A stretch of DNA of 64,000 bases, taken from NCBI GenBank assembly GCA_023052935.1, contig CM041293.1, positions 169,095,341 to 169,159,340 of the forward strand, read 5' to 3'. A program made the translations under genes and the position numbers. A model generated the notes under the pieces. The model worked only from the letters and a program-made list of their open reading frames with translations, was not told where the DNA came from and ran no database searches. Origin of the DNA: Piezodorus guildinii. Its lineage: Eukaryota > Arthropoda > Insecta > Hemiptera > Pentatomidae. Of the stretch, positions 21,915-31,976 are shown piece by piece; the first letter of the stretch is position 1, and every line of letters begins with the position of its first letter.

Positions 21915-23391
21915 ATGGATTCTAAAACATATGAAACCCCTAAGTGCACAAAGACGTTATTTAAAAGGATTCAGAAGGTAATTATTATTGTCTAAAGATA
22001 TATTTTTTAAATTATTTATTTTCAAAAATGTATTTTTCACTTATTGAATTGTAATTATATTAAAGGTCAGAAGAAGACTTAATTTCGGACCCGATTCCCC
22101 CCAAAAAAGCAAACCCGTGGCCGTTGTGAAGCCTCGTATAAAGGTGAGGGTTATTGTTAATTGTGATCTGGAATTTAAATGTGATCAACTCTCTCTACTA
22201 TCAATATGTTAATTTAATATAACTTTCATTAAAACATCTAAATGTACTCTTGTAGACTCCTCCGCCAGCTCCGATTCCACAAACAGAAAACCATCAGAGT
22301 TACCAATCAACGAACAATTATATATACCATAATGGAGCTTCATCACCGCTATACTTTGTAGAGACTGGACCTGTGGTAAGACAATTAATTTTTTCATTGC
22401 ATTATTTTAACCCTAGTAATAATTCAAATGATTTACACTTAAAACTTTTTTTTTTCTTTTTTGCTGTAAGTGTGTTCATTGTATATGTGTTACTTTTACC
22501 TTTTTATTTTTGTGTTCTTATTTTTAGACTGTCATGTAAATAATAGGTATATAGTTTCTTTTGATATAATTTTCATATATACGTTATTTGATTGTTGCAG
22601 ACCCCTCCTCCACCTTACCACATAAGTCATTACTATCAACACTTTTATCAACCTCCTACAACAAACAATTATATATACCAGGATGGAGCTTCATCATCGG
22701 CGTACTATGTACAGACTGGGCCTGTGGTAAGTAAATTTATTTTTAATAACATTATCCTAACTAAAGTATATAATTAAGTTATAAACTTTACTTTTTTTAT
22801 AACTAATTATTGTTTTTTAGAATAATTTCATTAAAACATCTAAACGTTATGTAAATCTTGTAGGCTCCTCCAAGCGGTCAGTTTCAAGAATCCGGCCAAC
22901 AACAATTTTATCAACAAGCCGCAACGAACGATATGAACCAGAATGCAGCTTCAACTCCGGAGTATCGTGAACGCTACCAGCCTGTGGTAAGTGGATGAGT
23001 TTCAATTCACATTATTTTAACAACAGTGTGTCTTTTTTTTTTGGTATAAAATACATTCGGACTTCATTCGTGCTCCGTGTTATAACTTGTTTTTATTGAA
23101 GTAATTAATATGTTTAACTGTTGATAGTTCTGCTAGCACGACAAAGTTTTTTAATTGCGAGTCATATTTAAATAAAACTTTCAAATAGATATTTATGTTC
23201 TTTAAAAAATCACGTCCCATTAAGTTGTTCTTTTATTGTTAAGAGTCTATATTGCATTTTTTTTTTTTTTTAATAATACAAAAATACTGACATTCAATCT
23301 AATTATTGTATATTTGCTATTATAGTACGAACCAGTCACTCCAGGGCTGATGATCGAACTCCGAAAAGATATTACCCCGGAAGGACCTTAG
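21915..23391 (+). CDS. Pro/Tyr/Gln-rich protein with triplicated exon, unknown function
   Basis: Exons: 21915-21977, 22066-22143, 22256-22375, 22601-22726, 22864-22986, 23326-23391; introns GT-AG, all phase 0. ATG 21915 is 13 nt after a T-rich AG acceptor, implying a 5' UTR exon. Exons 1-2 encode a basic N-terminus (KTLFKRIQK, VRRRLNF, VAVVKPRIK). Exons 3, 4 and 5 (40, 42 and 41 codons) are copies of one module opening with Pro residues and ending near GASS-x-YxxxxGPV. The last exon read in phase gives only YEPVTPG and 14 more residues. The next frame is open for a further 47 codons to TAA 23484-23486 and includes TLGLLETLGILIEDSRRRRM, which suggests a lost base in GGG 23344-23346. No known domain, signal peptide or membrane segment. 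Possibly an intrinsically disordered nuclear or scaffold protein, but this is a guess. Confidence 0.7.
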
Positions 23392-23486
23392 GTCTTTTGG
23401 AAACCTTGGGTATTCTGATTGAAGACAGTAGGAGGAGGAGAATGCAATCCCAGCCTGCGAGCCGACCAGAGGATCACCCATCTTAA

Positions 23487-24100
23487 GTAATTTCAACAAA
23501 AAAACCTTTATCTTGGAACTTGCATTGTAAATACGTTAATTTTTTAAACTTAGCCCAGTTTACTAAATTGTTTCATTTCAAATTAGTTATACTTTTATGA
23601 TTATTGTGCCAATTGTGATATAATTTTTGTTCTAAGTCTTAGGTTTGTAATGTGAATGTTTCAATTTAAGTGTAATAACAATCAGATTATTAAAGGTTTG
23701 TTTATATTTTAATTTTTATTTTTAAATTAGATATAGGATTTAGTAACATAGGACTCATTGAGATGACTGCTATCACAGTGTGATATATTTTTGCAATATT
23801 TTACATTTTTAATGTTTATGTTTTAGTTTATTTCTTACTATTAAATGATTAAATAAAACACTTTTTTTTTATTATTTGAAATTTTTGTCTAATAAATAAT
23901 TGTATTAATAAATGTTTCTCTTTATAAATCTGTTTAATTTTTTTTTATCCCTTTGGACTAAATAAAATTAGTTAAAAAGATGCTGATTTAGTTCTTGAAA
24001 ATACATGTTTTTTTGTGTTTTTCATTTTCACTTATAAAGAAAATATGATTTAAAACAGGTTTTTGTGGTACAGAAGAATATTTCGTTATCTCGAGAACTA
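23487..24100 (+). terminator. 3' UTR and polyadenylation signals of the 21915 gene, then AT-rich spacer
   Basis: ATTAAA at 23689-23694 and AATAAA at 23852-23857 are candidate polyadenylation signals. Nothing else is recognised up to the PLE target-site duplication at 24101. Confidence 0.45.
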
Positions 24101-24143
24101 TTTCTTATTTTTATAATGATGGAGTTTTGTTGACCGTAGAGAA

Positions 24144-25140
24144 ATTAGATGAGGAAGATGGTTGGGGGTGCGGTCATAAATTAAAACCACACAATTAAAA
24201 ATAAGAGTTATTTTTATTATGTGCCGACGTTTCGGCCTACAATGTGGGCCTTCATCAGGGCTAAAAGAAACAAGATAACAACCAATGTAATTAGACTTAA
24301 TAATGCGTTAGGTATATAATAATAATATGACAGTAATAAATTATGGGAACATAAATAATATTAAATGTAAAATGATAATAAGATGACAATTATAAAGTAT
24401 GGAAATAAGGTGACAGTTATAAAGTATGGAAATAAACAAAATTAAGATGATAGTTATAAAGTATGGAAGTAGACATAATTAAGATGATAATATTGTAATG
24501 AGAATATATAAATAGAGACTAAGTAAATGAAAAAAATGATAAAGGAAAAATATGTGAACAATTAAAATTTTAAATATTAACAATTATGAGTTGATATATG
24601 ACGGTAATATATTAAAAACATAGTTAAGAGTATAGGTAATATATAAAAAAAATATAGTCATTACAAAAGAGAAACAGTATGAATAAAAAATAATAATTTA
24701 AATTTTAAAATAATGTAATATTAAACTAATAATTATATGTCAGGATATGTAATGGAGAAATATATGGGTATGGAAAGGGGGAGAAAGAAATGGGCGATGA
24801 AAAAAGACCCTTATAAATAAGAAAAATATATACATACATGACGTGCAAGCTTTGCCTACGAAGTGATGTTTCTCAGTTTAAAAAACGCTCATTGCGTGGA
24901 ACGGAAAATATGAGAACTAGAATGTCCGTTAGGAAAATTCCAAGAAGCTAAGTTATGTTTACTGATTCGATTGTTAAAAAATAGCCAAAAGTCATTACTT
25001 GAGAGTACTTGAGTTATTACTTATGAGTATTTGATAAAATTGTAAGAAATAGTGACGAGGTAAAGATTAAAAGATTTTAAGTAATAACAGATGACGATAA
25101 TAAATGATGAATGATGATAAGGTAATAACGAATGACGATA
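24144..25140 (-). repeat. PLE terminal unit (3' pLTR), left inverted arm
   Basis: Read on the minus strand it ends CATCTTCCTCATCT and contains the hammerhead motif. Its inverse is 31900-32934 and a solo copy lies at 48801-49727. The inner boundary near 25140 falls in a GATAAGGTAATAACG-type short tandem repeat. Confidence 0.82.
24223..24261 (-). ncRNA. Hammerhead ribozyme, complete core (PLE left arm)
   Basis: Minus strand: GCC, CTGATGA, one extra A, stem II GGCC...GGCC closing a loop, GAAA, C/G, GTC cleavage triplet, GGC. Stem I GCC/GGC pairs. Stem III is the minimal self-complementary ACGU, suited to dimeric cleavage. The sequence is identical to 32819-32857 and 49614-49652, which indicates constraint or recent origin. 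Confidence 0.75.
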
Positions 25141-25308
25141 AGGAGCTGTCGAAGGAAATGATAAATAAACAGTAATCTAGTAGGTAAACAAATAAATAAA
25201 TAAAAAAGGGAGTACGAAAATTAAATAAATATATAAATAAAAAATTGATAATAAATAAATAAAAATAAAATTATGAAGAGATGATGAGGTGGTTGTTTAA
25301 AAAATGAG
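25141..25308 (-). other. PLE 3' untranslated segment, A/T microsatellite
   Basis: AAATAAATAAAT-type repeats between the stop codon of the PLE frame and the terminal arm. No other signal. Confidence 0.5.
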
Positions 25309-26847
25309 CTAGGGATGCTTTATTAAATTTAATATTTGGGAATAAGCTAGTGACAAGTTATGTTTGTCAGTCTTTTGATTAACAGGAAGGGGTTCTAGTT
25401 GTATGTAAATGCATTCTGTAATGAGTCGTTTGTCATGGTTGGGAACAGTGGCAAGAATGGATGTTTTATCAAAATCAAAGGAATGGTTAAGGGTTAAGGA
25501 ATGTTCTGAAAGTTTTGAAGCGGTAGAATTTTTAGAGGAAATTGTATATTTGTGTCGGGTGATGCGATCTTTGAGAAGGTTTTTGGTTTCACCAATATAG
25601 GCAGAGTTGCAATTAGGAGTTCCGCAAGGGACTCTATAAACAATTTTTGAACGGTGGTCTGTTGGTATACTGTCTTTAAGTCGGTTGTAAATATTGGAGA
25701 GTTTGTAGTGGGATTTTAAAGCAAGTCTGAGGTTTGGATAGAAGGATTTTAATGATTTTTTAATTTTTTCTGAAAGAGAGGGAATGTAAGGTACGGATCT
25801 ATATAAGAGAGTTGGTGATGATGATGGAGTAGAAAGAGAGGTTAATTGAGGTTGAGACTGATTTCTGTAGTTATTTATAAGTTTGTTTATGATCACGGTA
25901 GGGAAGTTATTGGCCAGGAGAATTGTCTTTATGCGGTTAATGTTGATGTCGTGGAAACGGGGATCGGAAAGGAAAAGGCTTCGGTGTATAAGATTTTTAG
26001 CAACGTTAATTTTTTGATGATGGGGATGTTGGGAATAAAAGTTTAATAGTCTGCCAGAGTAAGTCGGTTTTGTGTACCAGTCAGTGGATATTGTGTTATT
26101 AGGGTTTCTAATGATGAGGAGGTCAAGAAATGGGAGGGAATTGTTAGTTTCGGATTCAGCGGTAAAATGTAGGCGGGGGTGGTAAGAGTTAAAGGCTAAA
26201 AGTATGTCAGTAATTTTGTCGGGGTTAAGAACAAGGAGGAGGTCGTCTACGTATTTTTTAATAAGAATAATATCCTCAGGAAACTGAGGGATTATCAAAT
26301 TTAGTAAATCGTTAAGGACAATATTGGCGAGGTCAGGGGCGAGAGGATTTCCCATAGCCAGTCCTGAAATTTGATTAAAGAACTGTCCATTGAATGTAAG
26401 GTATCCGGAATTGCAACAAAGGTTGAGGGATTCTAGGTATGAAGGGCAATTAAGTGAGGTATGGGGTTCAATAGAAGACCAGTTATCTTCGATGATACAT
26501 AGGGCTTTATCTATAGGAATATTGGTAAACAAGCTTTCTACATCAAAGGAAACAAGGATGTAATGTTCCGGAATAATGAAGGATATTAATTGTTCGCGGA
26601 GAAGAAAAGAATTTTGGATATCGTAAGGATTGTTGTGACTAAGATGTTGTAAAGAGGGTAGTAAGAATTTACTGAGGTTAACAGAGGGTGAGTTAATATT
26701 CGATGTGATAGGGCGGAGGGGGATACCTGGTTTATGAATTTTTGGGAGTCCATAGAAGCGAGGAGCAACGGAATTATAGGAAATAAGGTTTCTATAGCTG
26801 GGATAGTTTATAAATTTTGAATCTAAAAGAGATTTCAGGTTATAAAC
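25309..26847 (-). pseudogene. PLE reverse transcriptase and GIY-YIG endonuclease, C-terminal 512 residues
   Basis: The frame is open from the Gypsy boundary (26847) to the stop at 25309. Reverse transcriptase blocks: FYGLPKIHKPGIPLRPITS, LVSFDVESLFTNIPI, GLAMGNPLAPDLANI and the catalytic KYVDDLLLV. It then has FLDLLI. The endonuclease begins near VYRVPCGTPNCNSAYIGET, with two Cys before the YIG-like motif, and continues RITRHKYTI and SEHSLTLNHSFDF. In PLEs this protein nicks the target and primes reverse transcription. It is the downstream part of one gene whose first 373 codons are at 30858-31976; the Gypsy element separates them exactly at a codon boundary. No other stop or shift is seen. 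Confidence 0.87.
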
Positions 26848-27042
26848 TGTTATGTAAAAAGACCTTTAGATTAGAAAATTAGGCTTTATTCATCTTGATT
26901 ATAGTTAACATAAAAGAGAAAACTTAACACACTAAAGAAAGTTATTGTAACACATGATTAAACTAATGAACAGGTTATGATATTAATATAAGGTTATAAT
27001 AAAGATAATGAGCAGGTTAATATAACACATGATATTATGACA
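26848..27042 (-). repeat. Gypsy 3' LTR
   Basis: 195 bp, on the coding strand opening TGTCATAATATC and closing ACATAACA. It looks identical base for base to 30663-30857, so the insertion is recent. Confidence 0.9.
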
Positions 27043-27056
27043 TTCTTCCTCCCTTC
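27043..27056 (-). promoter_or_regulatory. Polypurine tract of the Gypsy element
   Basis: On the coding strand GAAGGGAGGAAGAA directly abuts the 3' LTR. In LTR retrotransposons such a tract primes plus-strand DNA synthesis. Confidence 0.8.
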
Positions 27057-27062
27057 AGAGAA

Positions 27063-30000
27063 TTAACACAGATAGTCCTTTAACCAGGTTGGCCTTTGAC
27101 GTTCCCTTGTTGAACGACGCACAGTTCTTGGTTGATCGGAGCTGTTATCTGAAGACGGTGGTTGGAGGGGCATGAGTTGGTCCAAAGAGTTTTCTTGTTC
27201 CTCGTGATTGCAATTATCTACTAATTCTTCATTGGTTTGTCCTTGTGTTGGCAGTTCAATTGGTACGTAATTTTCTTCTGATTCCATTCTCGAAGGTATG
27301 TCCAATGCAGAATCACCATATGGTGCCAGTTGCTTTAAGGATACTGTCCTCTCACGACCATCTTCCATTTGAACTCTAGCATATTGGGGATTAACATCTA
27401 TCAGATGTACCTCCTCCACCAGGGGATCATACTTGCTAAGCCTGGCTTGTTTCTTCATTAGAACCTTTGATGAAGGTACAAGCCAAGACGGTAGAGAGCA
27501 GCCGTTGGTAGACCTGCGACTATGTTTGAAAAATCTTTCGTGAGGTGTTTCATTGGTTGCTGTACATAACAAGGAACGAATAGAATGTAGAGAGTCTGGA
27601 AGCACAGACTCCCAAAAAGATGAATCCAGGTTCTTTTGTTTAAGTGCCAGGGAAATCGTTCGCCAGATTGTTCCATTCTCGCGTTCTATCTGACCATTTC
27701 CTGTCGGATTATATGGCGAGGACATGGAAGTTGCAACACCACGTGAATGTAGAAAGTTCTGTAGTTCCCGAGAAATAAAAGATGTTCCTCTGTCAGTATG
27801 AATATAGGAGGGGGTTCCAAAAATCGAGAATAAATCAACAAGGCAGTCAATGACTGTCGAAGAATTCATGTCAGGGCAAGGATAAGCGAATGGAAACCGA
27901 GAAAACTCATCGATGATGGTCAAGAGGTACTTGTTTCTCGTTTTCGAGGGTAGAGGGCCTTTAAAGTCCATACTAATCCTTTCAAAAGGATTTGTAGCCT
28001 TGATGAGTGTAGAATCGGGAGTCTTATAGAATCTTGGCTTGATGGAATTGCAAGTGGGACAAGATGCGATCATTTTTCGGATCTGTTCCACTGAAAATGG
28101 TTGATTGTGAGTTCGTACCCAATGAATCATCCGGGTTACACCAGGATGACACAAATTACAATGCAGTGAATACAGTTTGTCAGGTTGAATAGAGCTGCAT
28201 ACTCTTGAAAACACATCTGCAACAAGATTTTCTTTTCCAGGTCTATAGATAATATCATAATTGTAACATGATAATTCAAGCCGCCATCTTTGAATTTTCT
28301 CATTTTTAATTTTGTTCTGATGGTTTGAATCGAACATAAAAGATACTGAGCGTTGATCGGTGATAATAGTGAAGTAGCGGCCCAATAGAAAATGTCTCCA
28401 TTTCTTCAATGAGCAAACAATAGCATAAGCCTCTTTCTCTACAGCTGAATGTCGTCGTTCACTGTTAGTTAGTTTTTGAGAGAAGAATGCCACAGGACGG
28501 CCGGATTGGGAGAGTACTGCTGAAATGGAAAAATCGGAGGCATCAGTTTCGACGAAAAATGTATCTTTCTCGTTAATTGTATTCAACATTGACTGAGATA
28601 TTTCTTTTTTAAGGAGCTCAAACTCCGATATTCGTTCGGGTGATAAGGGAAAGGTTTTAGTATCAAGAAGGTGTCGAACCTTGTCTGAATAATTTGGAAC
28701 CCATCTAGAGTAATGAGCAAATAGTCCTATTGTCCTTTGTAGTTCCTTTGAATTACTTGGAGGAGGCAGGCTACGTAGAGGTTCCAAACGCTCTGGGTCA
28801 GGTGCAATGGTTTGGTTTTCAATTTTATATCCAAGAAGCGTAATAGATGACTGGCAGAATTTACTCTTTTCATGGTTTATTGTAAAACCATATTTATGAA
28901 CTGCATCCATGAATCGATTAAGGTTCACATCGTGTTCTTCCTTGTCTATCCCGCAAACTGTTACATCATCGAGGTATGCATATGTCTTTTTTAATTTTTC
29001 CTTGGAAATAACGTCATCCATGACCCGTTGAAAACAAGGAACCCCATCTGTTAGGCCAAATGCTAACCGTCGGAATTGATAAAGTCTGCCACAGGCTTCG
29101 AATGCAGTATAAGGACGATCTTTCTCTCTCAAGGGTATTTGATGGTAAGCGCTCTTAAAATCAATGGTACTGAAATAGGAATTTTTTGATATCCTGGCCA
29201 CAGTTTTTTCTATATCCGGTAGGGGATACCCATCCAAAAGAGTGTACCTATTAATTGTTTGTGAATAGTCGATTACCATTCGTTTTTTATTTCTCTCGCC
29301 CTTTACTACAAATGCTTGGGCTCTCCATGGAGATCTACTTACTTCTATGATCTGGTCCGCAAGAAGCTTCTCGACCTCTTTCTTCATAAAACTGTAGTCT
29401 TCCTCTGTATGTTTTCGAGATTTAGTTATGATTGGTTTCACATCTCTGGTAAGATATTCAAATAATGGTGGAGGTTCGATCTTTGCAGGTGCAAGATAAC
29501 AAATGGTTAGAGGGGTTTTGGAACCGCCAAAAGAAAATTTTAGTTCTGAATGTAATTGAAGGATATTGTGCCCAACAATTACGTCGGCGCATAAGTCTGG
29601 GAGTACATTAAGTTTGGTATCATTATATGTGTGGCCTTGAAATTCTAATTTTGCGATACAATAACAGTTAATTTTAGTGTTCATTGAGGTAGAAGCCATA
29701 AAAACGGAACCAGAGGTAGGGTAGGTGTTGAACTGACACTTCTCTGCAAATGACTTGGATATAAAAGATTCGGAGCTACCTGTATCAATCAAAGCGTGAG
29801 CGGGTATATTGTTAACCTGAATGAGGACAGTAGCCCTTTCTAGGGTTGATGATGAGGCTGCAATTAGAGCAGCTGACTGAGTTGACCCCTTTGATTTACA
29901 GACTGAAGCCCAGTGGCCAATTTTAGAGCATTTGTTACATTTTGAGTCTACTGCAGGGCAATGTTGACGGGACCTGTGTCTTGATAGGCCACAAAAGTAA

Positions 30001-30635
30001 CATTTAGTATTATTACTTCGCATGGCCGCTAAGTTTGATGATTCCCTACATAAATCTCCATCTTGTGAGACAGAGGTAGCTGCATTAAGGTTAGCCTGAG
30101 AAACTAAATAAGATTCTGATTGATTTTTGGCCGACTCCAAAGCGCGGGCTTTTTCCACCGCTTCATCCAGAGACAACGAATTGAATTCCAGTAGCCTCAG
30201 CCGAATCTGGTTAGAATTAATTCCTCTAATAAAAGAATCGCGAATATATGTTTTTCTGTGAGTTTCAGCATCGACAGATTTAAATTCACAATTCTTACTT
30301 AAGAGCTGTAAGGCCTGATGATATTCGTCGATAGATTCTTCTGGAGCTTGCTTCCTAGAGGCTAGTTTATGTCTTGCAAAAACCTCGTTGGTTGGTTTAA
30401 CGTATATCGATTTTAATAAATCGATTGCTGCGGAAAATGTTTCGATTTCTGATATGATTTGGAAAACTGATGGGGATACATGATTAATAAGAAGTTTTAA
30501 CTTACCACCATCGTCGATTTTATCAAAAGAACTAGCAAAGTTTTCAAAAGTTTTCAACCAATACTTCCACTCCTGTGTTGCTGTTGGCGAGTGAGGGTCA
30601 ACATCAAATTTGTCTGGTTTCAAGAATCGGTCCAT
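27063..30635 (-). CDS. gag-pol: Gypsy gag-pol polyprotein
   Basis: 1190 residues in one frame. Gag fills about 1-205, followed by two zinc knuckles (CYFCGLSRHRSRQHC about 212-226 and CNKCSKIGHWASVC about 233-246). The aspartic protease has ALIDTGSS at about 281-288. Reverse transcriptase runs from about 400 with YAYLDD at about 552-557. RNase H has ETDASD near 696. The integrase zinc region (HCNLCHPG... CPTC) ends at about 862 and its catalytic triad is D890, D948 and E984. The C-terminus ends with a basic RRSTRERQRPTW motif seen in some insect and fish Gypsy families. ATG 30635 is the first in frame after the LTR. All key residues are present, so the protein may be functional. The single-frame gag-pol suggests a Mag-like lineage, not proven. 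Confidence 0.92.
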   Translation of the reverse strand: MDRFLKPDKFDVDPHSPTATQEWKYWLKTFENFASSFDKIDDGGKLKLLINHVSPSVFQIISEIETFSAAIDLLKSIYVKPTNEVFARHKLASRKQAPEESIDEYHQALQLLSKNCEFKSVDAETHRKTYIRDSFIRGINSNQIRLRLLEFNSLSLDEAVEKARALESAKNQSESYLVSQANLNAATSVSQDGDLCRESSNLAAMRSNNTKCYFCGLSRHRSRQHCPAVDSKCNKCSKIGHWASVCKSKGSTQSAALIAASSSTLERATVLIQVNNIPAHALIDTGSSESFISKSFAEKCQFNTYPTSGSVFMASTSMNTKINCYCIAKLEFQGHTYNDTKLNVLPDLCADVIVGHNILQLHSELKFSFGGSKTPLTICYLAPAKIEPPPLFEYLTRDVKPIITKSRKHTEEDYSFMKKEVEKLLADQIIEVSRSPWRAQAFVVKGERNKKRMVIDYSQTINRYTLLDGYPLPDIEKTVARISKNSYFSTIDFKSAYHQIPLREKDRPYTAFEACGRLYQFRRLAFGLTDGVPCFQRVMDDVISKEKLKKTYAYLDDVTVCGIDKEEHDVNLNRFMDAVHKYGFTINHEKSKFCQSSITLLGYKIENQTIAPDPERLEPLRSLPPPSNSKELQRTIGLFAHYSRWVPNYSDKVRHLLDTKTFPLSPERISEFELLKKEISQSMLNTINEKDTFFVETDASDFSISAVLSQSGRPVAFFSQKLTNSERRHSAVEKEAYAIVCSLKKWRHFLLGRYFTIITDQRSVSFMFDSNHQNKIKNEKIQRWRLELSCYNYDIIYRPGKENLVADVFSRVCSSIQPDKLYSLHCNLCHPGVTRMIHWVRTHNQPFSVEQIRKMIASCPTCNSIKPRFYKTPDSTLIKATNPFERISMDFKGPLPSKTRNKYLLTIIDEFSRFPFAYPCPDMNSSTVIDCLVDLFSIFGTPSYIHTDRGTSFISRELQNFLHSRGVATSMSSPYNPTGNGQIERENGTIWRTISLALKQKNLDSSFWESVLPDSLHSIRSLLCTATNETPHERFFKHSRRSTNGCSLPSWLVPSSKVLMKKQARLSKYDPLVEEVHLIDVNPQYARVQMEDGRERTVSLKQLAPYGDSALDIPSRMESEENYVPIELPTQGQTNEELVDNCNHEEQENSLDQLMPLQPPSSDNSSDQPRTVRRSTRERQRPTWLKDYLC

Positions 30636-30645
30636 GTTTTTAATT

Positions 30646-30715
30646 AATCGAGATGAATAAATTGTTATGTAAAAAGACCTTTAGATTAGAAAATTAGGCT
30701 TTATTCATCTTGATT
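30646..30715 (-). promoter_or_regulatory. Inverted repeat across the Gypsy 5' LTR border, possible self-priming site
   Basis: The 16-mer at 30646-30661, just outside the LTR, is complementary to 30700-30715 inside the LTR with one mismatch, leaving a 38-nt loop. A primer-binding site normally starts within a few nt of the LTR; here no tRNA-like TGG is present. Base pairing of the element RNA with itself is the mechanism known for Tf1; its use here is a hypothesis. Confidence 0.4.
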
Positions 30716-30857
30716 ATAGTTAACATAAAAGAGAAAACTTAACACACTAAAGAAAGTTATTGTAACACATGATTAAACTAATGAACAGGTTATGATATTA
30801 ATATAAGGTTATAATAAAGATAATGAGCAGGTTAATATAACACATGATATTATGACA
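30663..30857 (-). repeat. Gypsy 5' LTR
   Basis: Identical to 26848-27042. Contains AATAAAG on the coding strand, a candidate polyadenylation signal. Promoter elements were not resolved. Confidence 0.9.
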
Positions 30858-31976
30858 CAGGTGTTTATTGAATTTAGTTTTAAGTGAAGGGGTGGGATCG
30901 CGGGATATAGGAACATAAGTGGATCTATCGGAAAGGAGAATGTTCATTTTGTCATTATATTCGGAACGGTCCATGATTACAGTCTTGTTTCCTTTGTCAG
31001 TTCTGGTTACTATGATGTCGTCATGGGATTTTAGGAAAGCTCGGGTAAGAGATAAGTCTTTAAAGAATTGAGGTGAAAAATTTGATGGTGAGGAAGGTGG
31101 ATGTTGGAGATGATTGGATATAATATTGCAAACAGAAATTCGTGACAACTCCTTATCGTCATTAGAATTGGATATAACATCGTCATTAAAGATAAATTCC
31201 AAATCAGTAATGAGTTGAGGAATAATTTTGATTGAGGTGTTGGGAGCGGAAAAATTTGGTCCTAAACTTAAAATATCTTTAACATAGGGTGGTAAAATGG
31301 TGGAAGAAACATTTTGAACCCAGTTTTGGTCTCCTTTAGGATAAATTTTATGTTTTATTGAATCTAGGTAGAGGTTATTATATTTTGTAATGAGTTTTTG
31401 TTTTTTTCTGCTTCTACTGGAATTGAATATGGATGATATGACTGTGTCGAGAATTGTAAGGTTGTTAGCGTTAATATAATTATTGAATAAAATTTTAAGA
31501 GTGGATATTTTTTTATTTAGGGAATTAATCTGTACGATGCACTCTCTGATTTTGATATTTAGAAGGGATTTTTTAAAATTAAGAGCTAATGATGCTAATT
31601 TTGGAAAAGGCGATTTTGAAGTTATGATATGATTTAAAGAATATTCTATGAATTTTGGAAAAACTGCATTGGATCTGCATTTTAGGAGAAAGATCCTTTG
31701 TTCTAAACTGTTAGCTAGACGTTTGTGAAGATTGGAGAATAAATTAAACTGTGATTTAAGATGGGGGAAGGAGGATTTTAAGGAAGAAAAAGACAAATTT
31801 AATTGAGTAGAAGAAGAAACGGTTGGAGAGGAAGGATTTACAAGAGATACAGGTGAAATTTGATGACCAGAAAACGAAGTGTGAACTGAAGTTATTACCT
31901 TATCATCCGTTATTACCTTATCCGTTATTACCGTTATTACCTTATCATTCGTTATTACCTTATCATCATTCATCAT
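30858..31976 (-). pseudogene. PLE protein, N-terminal 373 residues
   Basis: Opens MMNDDKVITNDKVITVITD at 31976, a run encoded by 12-13 nt tandem repeats (GATAAGGTAATAAC) lying in the terminal inverted arm. It then has a Ser/Lys/Asn-rich region and a conserved block ahead of the polymerase (DIIVTRTDKGNKTVIMDRSE), typical of the N-terminal part of PLE reverse transcriptases. The frame runs directly into the Gypsy LTR, where it picks up 20 foreign codons and a stop. A downstream ATG may be the true start, since the repeat-coded leader looks accidental. The rest of the gene is at 25309-26847. Confidence 0.8.

Larger units (their letters stand above)
26848..30857 (-). mobile_element. Ty3/Gypsy LTR retrotransposon, intact-looking
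   Basis: A 4010-bp element with two identical 195-bp LTRs, one uninterrupted gag-pol frame of 1190 codons and a polypurine tract next to the 3' LTR. The start codon lies only 27 nt after the 5' LTR, a compact leader. There is no envelope frame. It is inserted in the PLE gene. The flanks (ATAAAC on the left, CAGGTG on the right) show no target-site duplication, which is unusual for Gypsy elements. No tRNA-like primer site opening with TGG follows the 5' LTR. Confidence 0.9.

Noticed and set aside
26848..30857. Endogenous virus rather than a retrotransposon
   Set aside because: No envelope frame between integrase and the 3' LTR; gag-pol alone fits a Gypsy retrotransposon.
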